Assembly (NCBI RefSeq): GCF_003315345.1
Contig: NZ_QNRO01000001.1
Coordinates: forward strand, 1 to 64,000
Reading direction: 5' to 3'
Length of the DNA stretch: 64,000 bases
Source of the DNA: Marinobacter pelagius
GTDB lineage: Bacteria; Pseudomonadota; Gammaproteobacteria; Pseudomonadales; Oleiphilaceae
Below are positions 9,524-18,903 of this stretch, piece by piece (position 1 is the first letter of the stretch; the number at the start of each line of letters is the position of its first letter). The notes under the pieces were generated by a model. The model was not told the DNA's origin, did no database searches, and worked only from the letters and a program-made list of their open reading frames with translations. The position numbers and the translations under genes were made by a program.

Positions 9524-10153
9524 ATGGGCGTTGTGACCAAGCGGTCATCAATGACGTTTTTCTCTGATCCGGCCAGTCATTACAGTCACCGGGTGCGTAT
9601 TGTCCTGGCAGAGAAGGGCGTTACCGTTGATATAGTGGATGTGGACCCGGACAATCCGCCGGCGGAACTGGCCGACCTGAATCCGTACAACGCCCTGCCG
9701 ACGCTGGTGGATCGGGATCTGGTGCTCTACGAGCCCAATATCATGATGGAGTACCTGGACGAGCGCTTCCCGCACCCGCCTTTACTGCCGGTCTATCCGG
9801 TGGCGCGGGCCAATAGTCGTCTGATGATCCATCGGATCCAGAAAGACTGGTGTGGCCTGGTGGACCAGATCCTGGCTCAGCCCAATGCCAAGGCATCCGA
9901 GGTTGCCCGTAAGGAACTCCGTGAGAGCTTGCTCGCAACCGCGCCGCTGTTCGGCGAGATGCCGTTCTTCCTCTCCGAGGAGTTCACCATCGTCGATTGC
10001 TGTATTGCTCCGATCCTCTGGCGCCTGCCGGCGCTGGGTATCGAGCTGAATGAAAAGCAGGCGAAACCGATCCAGAAATACATGGACAGCATCTTCGCCC
10101 GTGAAGGCTTCAAGGCAAGCCTGTCTGATCTGGAAGAAGATATTCGCAGCTGA
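9524..10153 (+). CDS. sspA: Stringent starvation protein A
   Basis: A GST-fold, RNA polymerase-associated regulator that acts in the stationary phase and acid or nutrient stress. At 209 residues it fits the family (E. coli 212). The N-terminal thioredoxin-like part reads [20 protein letters not shown]. The surface pocket motif [13 protein letters not shown], needed for function in E. coli SspA, is intact around residues 85-97. The start MGVVTKRS is kept; a second in-frame ATG at 9551 is possible. It is followed by sspB after 37 bp, the usual sspAB operon. Confidence 0.95.
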   Translation: MGVVTKRSSMTFFSDPASHYSHRVRIVLAEKGVTVDIVDVDPDNPPAELADLNPYNALPTLVDRDLVLYEPNIMMEYLDERFPHPPLLPVYPVARANSRLMIHRIQKDWCGLVDQILAQPNAKASEVARKELRESLLATAPLFGEMPFFLSEEFTIVDCCIAPILWRLPALGIELNEKQAKPIQKYMDSIFAREGFKASLSDLEEDIRS

Positions 10154-10190
10154 TTTTCGGCAAACCCGGTTAACGGGGCAGGAGTAGGTA

Positions 10191-10625
10191 GTGCCTGACA
10201 ACAAGATCGCCATGACATCCAGTCGGCCGTACCTGGTGCGGGCCTTTAACGAATGGATTCTGGACAATGACTGTACGCCCTATATTGTCGTGGACGCGGG
10301 TGTTCAGGGAGTCCAGGTACCGACAGAACATGTGGCCAATGGCCAGATTGTGCTGAACATCAGCCCTGGAGCAGTTCGGGGCCTGGTTATCGGTAATGGC
10401 GCACTGGAGTTCAGTGCCCGCTTCGGCGGCGTTCCGATGCAGGTCTTTATTCCGCTTCAGGCGGTGATGGCTATCTACGCCAAGGAAAATGGCGAGGGCA
10501 TGGTGTTCGGTAGTGAGCCGGGCACCCCGGATCCGGACGGTCCCGGTGACAAGGACGATGGGCGCTCGCAAGGCGGCCCGGATGAGCGTCCGTCAGGCAG
10601 GCCAACCCTGAAAGTGGTTAAGTGA
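10191..10625 (+). CDS. sspB: ClpXP protease specificity-enhancing factor SspB
   Basis: An adaptor that delivers ssrA-tagged proteins and other substrates to ClpXP. The 144-residue protein has the folded peptide-binding domain at about 8-112 (SSRPYLVRAFNEWILDND, GQIVLNISPGAV). An acidic, Gly/Pro/Asp-rich flexible linker follows, and then the C-terminal ClpX-binding tail RPTLKVVK, closely matching the E. coli tail. The start is GTG, preceded by GGGGCAGGAG. It is the second gene of the sspAB operon, followed by a terminator shared with the convergent diaA. Confidence 0.95.
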   Translation: MPDNKIAMTSSRPYLVRAFNEWILDNDCTPYIVVDAGVQGVQVPTEHVANGQIVLNISPGAVRGLVIGNGALEFSARFGGVPMQVFIPLQAVMAIYAKENGEGMVFGSEPGTPDPDGPGDKDDGRSQGGPDERPSGRPTLKVVK

Positions 10626-10648
10626 ATCGACTCTTCCGTTCTATCCGA

Positions 10649-10676
10649 AAAGCCAGCGCAAGCTGGCTTTTTTTTA
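10649..10676. terminator. Terminator between convergent sspB and diaA
   Basis: Stem AGCCAGC (10651-10657) / GCTGGCT (10662-10668), loop GCAA, flanked by an A run and eight T. It can serve sspB on the plus strand. The T run touches the diaA stop codon. Confidence 0.9.
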
Positions 10677-11264
10677 TCCTCCGAAAAGCTTGGCGTCCAC
10701 CAGCCGGCAAAGCGTGTTGATAATCATAAGAAGCAGCGGCGTTGCCTCCGCCGGATCGAGATTGTTCAGGGCAATCTCGTGGTCTTCGGGGTGAAGCAGA
10801 GACGTGATGTCGGATTTTTCCCGGGCACTGAGTACCACCACCTGCATTTCCCGGTCGTGGGCAGCCTGTATCGCCTGGATCAGGTTGGCCTTGTGGCCAT
10901 CATCCACCACCACGAACAGAAGATCCCCGGGCTTTCCGATGGCGCGAACCTGTCGTGAAAAGGTGTCATTGAAGCGGTTATCCCGGCAAATGGCAGAGTA
11001 GGTGGTGGCATCCGCTCCCAGGTTGATCGCGGGCAGTGCCGGCCGGTCCTGTTCCAGGCGGTTCAGCAGGGCGGTACAGAAATACTGGGCCAGGATATTG
11101 GCATTGCCATTGGCGCAGGTAATCAGCTTGCCATCCTGCAACAGGGTGCTGACAAAGGCATCGGCGGCGGGCTCGATCTGGGGCGCTACCGTGGTTGCGG
11201 CCTGGGCCGTATGTTCCATGTGCGTGGCGAACCACTGGCTGATTTGCTGTTCGGTTGTGTCCAT
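10674..11264 (-). CDS. diaA: DnaA initiator-associating protein DiaA (SIS domain)
   Basis: Promotes assembly of DnaA at the replication origin in E. coli; the fold is that of a phosphoheptose-isomerase-like SIS domain. From MDTTEQQ the protein is 196 residues, the same as E. coli DiaA. The SIS region runs from about residue 35 (DGKLITCANGNANILAQYF) to the C terminus, including PGDLLFVVVDDGHKANLI. An upstream in-frame ATG at 11303 overlaps yraN and is not preferred. It is downstream of lpoA-yraN, as in E. coli; the usual next gene dolP is absent here. Confidence 0.9.
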   Translation of the reverse strand: MDTTEQQISQWFATHMEHTAQAATTVAPQIEPAADAFVSTLLQDGKLITCANGNANILAQYFCTALLNRLEQDRPALPAINLGADATTYSAICRDNRFNDTFSRQVRAIGKPGDLLFVVVDDGHKANLIQAIQAAHDREMQVVVLSAREKSDITSLLHPEDHEIALNNLDPAEATPLLLMIINTLCRLVDAKLFGG

Positions 11265-11272
11265 TGCGTTTC

Positions 11273-11638
11273 TTACTCTGCCTGGATGGCGTTCCTGATC
11301 CATTGTACCCGGTATTTGCTGGTGGTCCCCGGCACAATGCCTATTACATCAATCCTGCTGCAGGCGTTCCATAGGCCATGTCGGTGCAGATAAAAGGAAA
11401 CCGCCCTGAGCAGCTTGCGCTGTTTGCCGTAGGTGATTGAGCCCGCCGGATCGGTCAGGCTGCCCTCGCCGCGGAAGCGGACTTCAAAGAACACCAGGGT
11501 GTCACCCTCCCGGCCGATCAGGTCGATTTCTCCGCCCCGGCTGTAGACATTCCTCTCGATAATCGTGACTCCGCGGCTTTGCAGATACCGTGCGGCGACA
11601 CCCTCGTAGTGGTTGCCCAGTGCTCGTTTGCCATCCAT
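11273..11638 (-). CDS. yraN: UPF0102 family protein YraN
   Basis: A small nuclease-like fold protein of unproven function, conserved in most bacteria. The 121 residues contain the family signature: GNHYEGVAARYLQSRG, then GGEIDLIGREGDTLVFFEVRFR with the restriction-endonuclease-like E-x-D ... E-V-K/R arrangement (here EVR). It sits in its conserved place between lpoA and diaA, probably in one transcript with them (8 bp to diaA, 20 bp from lpoA). Confidence 0.92.
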   Translation of the reverse strand: MDGKRALGNHYEGVAARYLQSRGVTIIERNVYSRGGEIDLIGREGDTLVFFEVRFRGEGSLTDPAGSITYGKQRKLLRAVSFYLHRHGLWNACSRIDVIGIVPGTTSKYRVQWIRNAIQAE

Positions 11639-11658
11639 GGCGAAGGTTTTCCCCTGGT

Positions 11659-13545
11659 TCAGATTGTCCCGGGTTGAGGCGCGTCCTCGCCGTCAGGGTT
11701 TCGGGTCGTAGCCTGCTCATCTTCGGAAGGCTGCAGCTCAGACAGGAGTTCCGGTGAGCCGTTTCTGAACCGGGCCCATAGCTGGCGCCGGTGGATACTG
11801 CCCTGGCGGGTCATGGTCAGAACGCCGGTCTGGCCGTCAATGGAGGCGGAATCCAGCTGGCGCAGCAGGGGCAGGCGCTTGCTCAGTTGCCAGGCATCCG
11901 CGCCCATGGCAAACAGTCTGCCCAGCTGGCCCAGGGTTCCATTGAGGTGTTCGCGGGCCTGGTTCCGCAGCTCGTTATCCTCGCCCAGTACCCAGGGGAT
12001 GTCGGTGAAAATGACATCGTTAAGATCGCGATCACGGGTAGGGTTGGGACTGCCGCCATAGACGATCGAAGGTGAATACACTGGCAGGTCGCCACCGAAG
12101 TAAAAGGCAAACAGTGGTTTGAACTGGCGGGCGATCGTGGGCTCGGCCACCATCACGATGGCATCCGCATCCTGGCGTCGACGGGCTTCGAATTCCACGT
12201 CGATACCAATGGTGCGCTCAACCTGGATAGCGCGGTTTCGGGACACCGTGATCCCAAGCAGGTCTGCCGTCACCGTGCGCAGGTTGTCTTCCGGGAAGAA
12301 CCGTTCGATATCAAGGACGACACCATTGCGCTCCTGCAGCTGGTTAAGCAGTGCGCGCTCCACCCGGTCGCCCCACTCGCCCTGGGGAATCAGGACCAAT
12401 ACATGGTCAAGGTCTTGATCCACCAGGCGATCCGCAATCTGCCGGGCCTCGTCCTCCGCGGAGAGGCCATACTGGTAGAGGCCGTCCGGCGGCGTGGAGC
12501 CCTCGGGAAGATAGTTAAGGCCCAGTGCCGGAACCGGCAGAGTGTTCATGGTGGCAAGTTTTGCGAGCGCTTCTTTCTCGAGGGGGCCAACGATCAGGTC
12601 AAAATTGCCGGATGAAAGCTCGTTGTACAGCTTGGCGAAATCTTCACCGGAAGTATTGATGACCCGAATGTCGGTCTCGCTCCGGTCGGCGGACTCGTCC
12701 ATGTAATAGGCGGAGAGAAAACCGTCTCTGATAGCCTTCCCGGCGCTGGCAAAGGGGCCTTCAAGCGGCAGCGCCAGGGCAATCTTCTCCGGCCGGCTGG
12801 TTGCCAGCGTGGCGATCAGCTGCAGCTCCGATGGCGGAACCTGGGCCGCCGGGTGTCCTGGCCAATTGTTCTGCCAGCGACGCACGATGCGCCCCTGCTC
12901 GTCCAGGTTGGTGCCCGGTTCCCGGATCAGGGCGGCCAGTTCCAGCCAGCCCTGGCTTTCGTAGCCGATTGCCTTCGCGCTGGCATCGGCCAGCTCCTGG
13001 TCTGACAGGGACTGGAGCAGTTGCCAGATTCGATCATGCAGTTGTTGTACGTCGGCCCCGGGGTCGGTCTGCGCCAGCATCATCAGAGTCATTGCCGCGC
13101 CCAAGCGGTCGCCGGCGAGCTCATAGGTCCGGGCCTGAAGATCTGCCGCGGTGGCCATCTGATTCGGCGCGTAGCCAATGAATGCGTCCGGAGTGAGTCC
13201 TGCCGTGATGGCTTGCGCCCATTTGCTGTCATCGAGAGCGGTCGCGCTGGTCATTGCCAACAGGCGCTTCTCGCCTTCCAGTCCCGGCGCCATCTGGTCC
13301 AGCTGGTTGCTTTCAAGTATGGTGCGTGCGTCTTCATGCTTGCCCGCGCTCTGGAAGCGGCTGGCAATTCGCAGCAGGTATTGCTGCGCCATTGTCCGGT
13401 TGTCTTCGCCGGCAGCAAGCTCAAGGGCTTCGTTCGGGGTCTGGGCAACGTGGGAGTCCAGATTGACACTGGCGCACCCGGACAACAGCAGGGACGCCGA
13501 CAGAAAACCGGCCAGAACAGACTGATTGATAGACTTCTTGATCAT
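11659..13545 (-). CDS. lpoA: Penicillin-binding protein activator LpoA
   Basis: An outer-membrane lipoprotein that reaches through peptidoglycan to activate PBP1A. The signal peptide ends in lipobox LLSGC with Cys24 as the lipidated residue. The N-terminal half (about 30-240) is the TPR-like helical domain. The C-terminal half (about 255-585) is a periplasmic-binding-protein-like domain (KIALALPLEGPFASAGKAIRDG). At 628 residues it is in the usual range. The last about 20 residues are acidic and disordered. It is divergent from rsmI and heads lpoA-yraN-diaA. Confidence 0.93.
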   Translation of the reverse strand: MIKKSINQSVLAGFLSASLLLSGCASVNLDSHVAQTPNEALELAAGEDNRTMAQQYLLRIASRFQSAGKHEDARTILESNQLDQMAPGLEGEKRLLAMTSATALDDSKWAQAITAGLTPDAFIGYAPNQMATAADLQARTYELAGDRLGAAMTLMMLAQTDPGADVQQLHDRIWQLLQSLSDQELADASAKAIGYESQGWLELAALIREPGTNLDEQGRIVRRWQNNWPGHPAAQVPPSELQLIATLATSRPEKIALALPLEGPFASAGKAIRDGFLSAYYMDESADRSETDIRVINTSGEDFAKLYNELSSGNFDLIVGPLEKEALAKLATMNTLPVPALGLNYLPEGSTPPDGLYQYGLSAEDEARQIADRLVDQDLDHVLVLIPQGEWGDRVERALLNQLQERNGVVLDIERFFPEDNLRTVTADLLGITVSRNRAIQVERTIGIDVEFEARRRQDADAIVMVAEPTIARQFKPLFAFYFGGDLPVYSPSIVYGGSPNPTRDRDLNDVIFTDIPWVLGEDNELRNQAREHLNGTLGQLGRLFAMGADAWQLSKRLPLLRQLDSASIDGQTGVLTMTRQGSIHRRQLWARFRNGSPELLSELQPSEDEQATTRNPDGEDAPQPGTI

Positions 13546-13642
13546 GACAAGCTTGGCTCACTCCGGATGATTGGGCTTGAGACGCCGCATTAACGGTGGC
13601 AAGTTTAACAGCTCCGGGGGCAATTCACATGACCACGCTGTC

Positions 13643-14575
13643 ATGGTCCGACTCCAAAAAAGGCATAGGGTGCAAAGATTGGCTAGAGAAACGGCGGACG
13701 CTTTGAAAGAAACCGGGCCGGCAGGTGGTGGGCCGGGCACCCTGTATATTGTGGCAACACCGATCGGCAACCTTGGGGATTTGTCTCCGCGGGCAGAAAA
13801 GGTGTTGTCATCGGTGGCGGTCGTTGCTGCCGAGGACACCCGTCATAGCGGTCGATTGTTGCAGCATCTGGGGCTCAGCAAGCCAATGATTGCGTTGCAC
13901 GAGCATAATGAGCGTGAGCGAGTCGACCGTGTCCTCAAGGAGTTGCAGGCGGGCAAGGACCTGGCGTTGATCTCCGATGCCGGTACGCCGCTGATCTCCG
14001 ATCCGGGATATGTGGTGGTTCGCGAGGCCAGGGCTGCGGGAATCCGGGTCAGCCCGATCCCTGGCCCCTGTGCTCTGGTGACAGCGCTGAGCGCAGCCGG
14101 GCTGCCTACCGACCGTTTCCTTTTTGCCGGTTTCCTGCCGGCAAAACGCACTGGCAGAAAAGCCGCACTGGAAGCTCTCAAGCGAGAGCAGGCGACGCTG
14201 GTATTTTACGAGTCACCTCACCGGATTCTGGACACACTGGCCGATCTGGTCTCAGTACTGGGCAGCGAGCGCGAGCTGGTGCTGGGGCGTGAGCTGACCA
14301 AAACCTTCGAAACGTTCTACAGTGGTAACGCCGGGGGCGTGCTGGCAGAACTTGAGGCGGACCCCCATGGCAGTAAGGGGGAGTTCGTGATGGTTGTGCG
14401 TGGCGCCGAGGTATCAGGCCGGGGTGAAGCGGAGTCCCAGCTGGATGTGGACAAGCTCCTTGAATTGCTTCTGGCCGAGCTGCCGGTAAAGAAGGTGGCA
14501 AAGATTGTTGCCGAGCTGACCGGTGGCTCCAAGAACGAGTTGTACCAGCGGGCGCTCGAGCTCAAGGACCGCTGA
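13643..14575 (+). CDS. rsmI: 16S rRNA (cytidine(1402)-2'-O)-methyltransferase RsmI
   Basis: Methylates the ribose of C1402 in 16S rRNA using S-adenosylmethionine. The tetrapyrrole-methylase fold shows TLYIVATPIGNLGD, AAEDTRHSGRLL, LISDAGTPLISDPGY and PGPCALVTALSAAGLPTDRF. The start is uncertain. The ATG at 13643 gives 310 residues. GTG 13670 (preceded by AAAAAAGG) or TTG 13703 would give a length nearer E. coli RsmI (286). The C-terminal helical part is intact. It is divergent from lpoA, the same arrangement as in E. coli. Confidence 0.93.
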   Translation: MVRLQKRHRVQRLARETADALKETGPAGGGPGTLYIVATPIGNLGDLSPRAEKVLSSVAVVAAEDTRHSGRLLQHLGLSKPMIALHEHNERERVDRVLKELQAGKDLALISDAGTPLISDPGYVVVREARAAGIRVSPIPGPCALVTALSAAGLPTDRFLFAGFLPAKRTGRKAALEALKREQATLVFYESPHRILDTLADLVSVLGSERELVLGRELTKTFETFYSGNAGGVLAELEADPHGSKGEFVMVVRGAEVSGRGEAESQLDVDKLLELLLAELPVKKVAKIVAELTGGSKNELYQRALELKDR

Positions 14576-14594
14576 CCGGCCGGGCAGGTTTTCC

Positions 14595-14623
14595 TTGCAT
14601 GGCCGGAACGGGCAGAGTATTGT
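14595..14623 (+). promoter_or_regulatory. Promoter of the RNase P RNA gene
   Basis: TTGCAT (14595-14600), a 17-bp spacer and TATTGT (14618-14623) end 7 bp before the deduced RNase P RNA 5' end at 14631, exactly where transcription should start. The flanking G+C-rich stretch is unrelated to rsmI coding. Confidence 0.75.
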
Positions 14624-14630
14624 CACGCCC

Positions 14631-14978
<348 letters not shown>

Positions 14979-15181
14979 TTCCTTTCTGTGAAGTGTGCAA
15001 TTCTCAAGGCTGATTCTTTATAGCCAAAAAATCTTAAACCTAACTTGCCATCTTCAGAACTATCCGCAGGTGTTTGATTTCCTTTTGTTTCTTTTCCGTA
15101 ATATCCCTCTCCAGACAAATCTTCGCTCGTAACCTCTTGTCATAAAAGGAACTTTTGCAAGACCGACGCCATTTGCGGCGC

Positions 15182-15210
15182 TTGCATTGTGTATGGCGTG
15201 TTTCTATAGT
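15182..15210 (+). promoter_or_regulatory. Probable mraZ (dcw cluster) promoter
   Basis: TTGCAT (15182-15187), a 17-bp spacer and TATAGT (15205-15210) place the transcript start near 15217, directly before the MraZ boxes. The 200 bp upstream (14979-15181) hold only the RNase P tail and A+T-rich sequence in which I see no gene. Confidence 0.7.
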
Positions 15211-15218
15211 GTGCAGAA

Positions 15219-15254
15219 GTGGGAAAAAGTGGTTTCTAGTGGTTTTTTGTGGTT
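15219..15254 (+). promoter_or_regulatory. MraZ operator: four GTGG repeats at 10-bp spacing
   Basis: GTGGG at 15219 and GTGGT at 15229, 15239 and 15249 lie on the same strand at exact 10-bp intervals, each followed by an A or T tract. This matches the known MraZ box array of direct repeats used for autorepression of the dcw promoter. It lies just downstream of the -10, as in E. coli. Confidence 0.88.
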
Positions 15255-15278
15255 TTCAGCTACCCCGAGACGGTGTAA

Positions 15279-15731
15279 ATGAGCAATTTTCTGGGCAGTC
15301 ATGCCATCAACATGGATGCGAAGGGTCGCCTGGCGATCCCCTCCAAGGTCCGCGAGGAGCTCTCGCAGATCTGTGGTGGTCGCATCGTGGTGACGGCCAA
15401 TGCCGACGAAGAACGCTGTCTTCTGGTGTATCCGGAGCCTGAGTGGGAGGTCCTGCGCCCCAAGATTGAAGCTCTTCCCAACATGAATAAGGCCGCCAGG
15501 CGGTTGCAGCGTCTGTTGCTCGGTAATGCTGCGCCCATGGAGCTGGACTCCGCGGGGCGAATCCTGATTCCGCCCACACTTCGAAGCTACGCCCATCTGG
15601 AGAAGAAACTCATGCTCATTGGTCAGGGCAAGAAACTGGAGCTCTGGAGCGAGGAGCGCTGGTTCGCCTGGCTGGACGAGTCTTCAGGTGACGACGACAT
15701 GCCGCCGGAAATGGAGGCGCTTTCACTATGA
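15279..15731 (+). CDS. mraZ: Transcriptional regulator MraZ
   Basis: A DNA-binding repressor of its own operon, the division and cell wall (dcw) cluster. The 150-residue protein carries two AbrB-like swapped-hairpin halves, at about 5-50 ([18 protein letters not shown]) and 77-122 ([19 protein letters not shown]). The four MraZ boxes upstream are its expected target. Its stop overlaps the rsmH start (ATGA), so translation is coupled. Confidence 0.96.
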   Translation: MSNFLGSHAINMDAKGRLAIPSKVREELSQICGGRIVVTANADEERCLLVYPEPEWEVLRPKIEALPNMNKAARRLQRLLLGNAAPMELDSAGRILIPPTLRSYAHLEKKLMLIGQGKKLELWSEERWFAWLDESSGDDDMPPEMEALSL

Positions 15732-16711
15732 CTTCCGAACAAAACCAGAAGGACGGAGCGGATTACGCCCATCGCTCGGTGCTTCTGGATTCGGCGGTCG
15801 ATTATCTCATTGGCGACCCCGATGGCCGGTATGTGGATGGCACTTTCGGCCGCGGCGGTCACAGCCGGCTGATCCTGGATCGTCTGGGTCCGAACGGGCA
15901 TCTGCTCGGTTTCGACAAGGATCCGGAAGCGATCCGGGTTGCCGAGTCTCTGGCGGCGGAAGATCCCCGTTTCTCCTGGTTCCACGGTTCCTTCGCTGAA
16001 CTGGCCCTGGCCATGGCTCGCCGTGAGTGGGACGAAATCGATGGTCTGCTACTGGATCTGGGCGTGTCGTCCCCCCAGCTGGATGATCCGTCCCGGGGCT
16101 TCAGTTTCATGCGTGACGGGCCGCTGGATATGCGCATGAATCCGCACCAGTCTCCCAGCGCGGCCGAGTGGCTGGCCCGGGCGGAAGAACAGGAAATCGC
16201 AAATGTTATCTGGCGATACGGAGAGGAAAGGTTTTCCCGCCGTATCGCCCGTCTCGTTGTGGAGCGCCGCCAGGAGGCCCCCATCGAGACCACAAGGCAG
16301 TTGGCGGAGCTGGTCAGCGAGGCTGTACCGAAGAAGGAAAAACACAAGCATCCGGCGACCCGGACTTTCCAGGCCATCCGCATCTACATCAATCGGGAGC
16401 TGGAGGATCTGGAGGTCTGTCTGCAGGCCGCCGCAGAGCGCCTGGCGCCCGGCGGCAGGCTGGTGGTGATCAGTTTCCACTCCCTGGAAGACCGGCTGGT
16501 CAAGCGCTTCATGCGGGACCTGGCGCGGGGGCCGAAGTTGCCCAGAGGGATTCCGGTTACCGCCGATCAGGAGCAGTCGGCTTTCCGGCTGGTGGGAAAA
16601 GCCGCCAAGGCCGGAGCAGAGGAAGTCAGTGACAACGTCCGGGCCCGCAGTGCAGTAATGCGGGTACTTGAGCGAATCGACAGAAGCGACAAAACGCAGG
16701 GGAGCGCGTGA
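15728..16711 (+). CDS. rsmH: 16S rRNA (cytosine(1402)-N4)-methyltransferase RsmH
   Basis: Methylates N4 of C1402 in 16S rRNA, the same nucleotide whose ribose RsmI (also in this window) modifies. The SAM-binding motif [10 protein letters not shown] is at residues 38-47, and [20 protein letters not shown] follows. The C-terminal part carries [14 protein letters not shown]. At 327 residues it is of usual length. It is coupled to mraZ (ATGA overlap) and ends inside the ftsL start region. Confidence 0.97.
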   Translation: MTSEQNQKDGADYAHRSVLLDSAVDYLIGDPDGRYVDGTFGRGGHSRLILDRLGPNGHLLGFDKDPEAIRVAESLAAEDPRFSWFHGSFAELALAMARREWDEIDGLLLDLGVSSPQLDDPSRGFSFMRDGPLDMRMNPHQSPSAAEWLARAEEQEIANVIWRYGEERFSRRIARLVVERRQEAPIETTRQLAELVSEAVPKKEKHKHPATRTFQAIRIYINRELEDLEVCLQAAAERLAPGGRLVVISFHSLEDRLVKRFMRDLARGPKLPRGIPVTADQEQSAFRLVGKAAKAGAEEVSDNVRARSAVMRVLERIDRSDKTQGSA

Positions 16712-16713
16712 TC

Positions 16714-17118
16714 ATGGGCGCGGTAGCCATAGAACAACCGGTCAAGACGGCGAAACTGAACAGGAAAAGGGTTCGCGATGGTGTTGCCACCGCGGTTCGC
16801 ATTTCACAGCGGGTGTTTGATGCCACGCGCCAGAAACGGGTGCTGGTTTCCCTGGGGCTGATGGCTGTGCTGGTGGCGTCGTCCATCGGCGTGGTGGTGA
16901 GCGCCCACGAGAACCGGGAGTTGTTCAACACACTGTCCCAACTGCAGGCGCAGCGTGACCAGTACCAGCGGGAGTGGAGTCAGTTGCTGCTCGAGCAGAG
17001 CGCGCTCAGCGCCCACGGACGTGTGGAAGCCCTCGCCTCGGAACGACTGGGGATGGTTGTTCCGGGCCGCGAGGATATTGTCCTGGTGCCGCTGATGTCG
17101 CCGGCATCAATTCGGTAA
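16714..17118 (+). CDS. ftsL: Cell division protein FtsL
   Basis: A bitopic inner-membrane protein that forms the FtsQLB complex and activates FtsWI at the septum. The 134-residue sequence has a basic cytoplasmic part (NRKRVRDG), one membrane helix at about 46-66 (VSLGLMAVLVASSIGVVVSAH), and a periplasmic heptad-repeat helix (ELFNTLSQLQAQRDQYQREW). It ends in a LGMVVPGRED segment typical of FtsL. The start may be GTG 16708, overlapping the rsmH stop. AGGGGAG at 16698-16704 is better spaced for ATG 16714. Confidence 0.9.
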   Translation: MGAVAIEQPVKTAKLNRKRVRDGVATAVRISQRVFDATRQKRVLVSLGLMAVLVASSIGVVVSAHENRELFNTLSQLQAQRDQYQREWSQLLLEQSALSAHGRVEALASERLGMVVPGREDIVLVPLMSPASIR

Positions 17119-17150
17119 GTCGATAACAACAACATTCACAAAACGTCAGG

Positions 17151-18899
17151 GTGATCGAATTGTCCGGTCAGGGAACACAGACAACATGGGGCCAACGCGT
17201 GGCTGCAGGGCTGAAAGCCTGGCGGTTCGGCACTGTGCTGGGTGTTTTCCTGCTGGTGGTTGCTGCCCTGGCGTGGCGGCTCGTGGACCTGCATGTCGTG
17301 GACAATGAGTTCCTGCGCCAGCAGGGGGACGTGAGAACCATCCGCGTCGAGACCATCGATGCCCATCGTGGCGTTATCAGCGACCGTCATGGTGAACCGT
17401 TGGCGGTCAGCACCCCGGTACAGACGATCTGGGCCAACCCTTCGGAAGCCGATCCGGACGAGCCCCGGTTGACCAATCTGGCGCGCCTGCTGGATATCAG
17501 TGAGGCCCGGTTGCGTGAGCGGCTCCGGGATTATGCTGGTCGCGAATTCATCTATCTGCGTCGCAAGGTTCAGCCCTCACTTGCCCGGGAAGCGATGGCG
17601 CTGGACATCAGTGGCATCTATAGCCGTCAGGAATACCGTCGTTACTACCCGGCAGGGGAAGTGACCGCTCACGTTGTCGGTTTTACCAACATTGATGAGC
17701 AGGGCCAGGAAGGCATTGAGCTGGCATACAACGACTGGCTCTCCGGAGAGTCCGGGCGTAAGCGGGTGCTCAAGGACAACCGTGGCCGGGTGATCAAGGA
17801 TCTGACCCTCATCCGGGATGCCCAGCCGGGACAGCAACTCGAGCTGAGTCTCGATCTCCGTCTCCAGTACCTGGCATATCGTGAGCTGAAAGCGGTGGTC
17901 AATGCCCACAAGGCCCGTGGGGGTACGCTGGTCATGCTGGATGTGGACACCGGTGAGGTTCTGGCAATGGTCAACCAGGGCTCCTACAACCCCAATGACC
18001 GGAGCCAGCTGGGGGCAGAAAACCTGCGTAACAAAGCCATTACCGATCTGTTCGAGCCTGGCTCGACCATGAAACCGATCAGTATGGCGGCAGCTCTGGA
18101 GTCCGGTCTTTACGAGCCTGGTGACACCGTCGATACCTCCCCCGGCTTTCGCCGGTTTGGCCGTTTTACCATCCGTGACCACCGCAATTACGGCGTCCTG
18201 GATCTTAGCGGCATAATTGTTAAATCCAGTAACGTGGGGATCAGCAAGATCGCCTCGGAAATCGGTGGTGACGTGATTCGGGATCTCTACAGTCGCCTGG
18301 GGCTGGGCCAGCCCACCGGCGTAGGCTTTCCCGGCGAGGCCGTCGGTGTGTTACCGGCTCCGCCCAAGTGGCGCCCGGTGGAGGAAGCCACCCTGTCCTA
18401 TGGCTATGGCATGAGCGTGAATGCCCTGCAACTGGCGCAGGCATACATGGTTCTGGCCAATGGTGGCATCCGGTACCCGTTGAGCCTGCTCAAGGTGGAT
18501 GAGCCGCCCCGGGGCGAGCGGGTGCTTTCCGAGGGTGTGACACACGAAGTCCGGCAAATGCTGGGGCAGGTTGTCGAGAAGGGAACCGGCACCCGTGCCC
18601 AGCCCGGCTTTTACTCCGCTGGCGGCAAGACGGGAACGGTTCATCTCGTCGGCGCCCAAGGTTATGAGGACAGCCAGTACAAGGCGATTTTTGCCGGTAT
18701 GGCGCCGATTGATAATCCGAGAATCGTTACCGTTGTGGCCGTTGATGCGCCGCAGTCCGGGGAATATTACGGCGGTGAGGTAGCCGCCCCGGTATTCGCC
18801 CGGGTGATGAGTGACGCACTGCGACTGCTGAATGTGAAGCCTGAACTGGAAGTCACCGGCTTGCCTGGCGAGCCGTCGACGACCGGGGAGCGAGGTTAA
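17151..18899 (+). CDS. ftsI: Peptidoglycan D,D-transpeptidase FtsI (PBP3)
   Basis: The septal class B penicillin-binding protein that cross-links new peptidoglycan as partner of FtsW. One membrane anchor lies at about 27-48. The pedestal domain precedes a transpeptidase domain with the catalytic STMK tetrad (Ser305, Lys308), an SSN motif (KSSNVGISK) and KTGT from Lys493. At 582 residues it has normal length. The start is GTG at 17151, after CAGG. Confidence 0.96.
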   Translation: MIELSGQGTQTTWGQRVAAGLKAWRFGTVLGVFLLVVAALAWRLVDLHVVDNEFLRQQGDVRTIRVETIDAHRGVISDRHGEPLAVSTPVQTIWANPSEADPDEPRLTNLARLLDISEARLRERLRDYAGREFIYLRRKVQPSLAREAMALDISGIYSRQEYRRYYPAGEVTAHVVGFTNIDEQGQEGIELAYNDWLSGESGRKRVLKDNRGRVIKDLTLIRDAQPGQQLELSLDLRLQYLAYRELKAVVNAHKARGGTLVMLDVDTGEVLAMVNQGSYNPNDRSQLGAENLRNKAITDLFEPGSTMKPISMAAALESGLYEPGDTVDTSPGFRRFGRFTIRDHRNYGVLDLSGIIVKSSNVGISKIASEIGGDVIRDLYSRLGLGQPTGVGFPGEAVGVLPAPPKWRPVEEATLSYGYGMSVNALQLAQAYMVLANGGIRYPLSLLKVDEPPRGERVLSEGVTHEVRQMLGQVVEKGTGTRAQPGFYSAGGKTGTVHLVGAQGYEDSQYKAIFAGMAPIDNPRIVTVVAVDAPQSGEYYGGEVAAPVFARVMSDALRLLNVKPELEVTGLPGEPSTTGERG

Positions 18900-18903
18900 A
18901 CCT

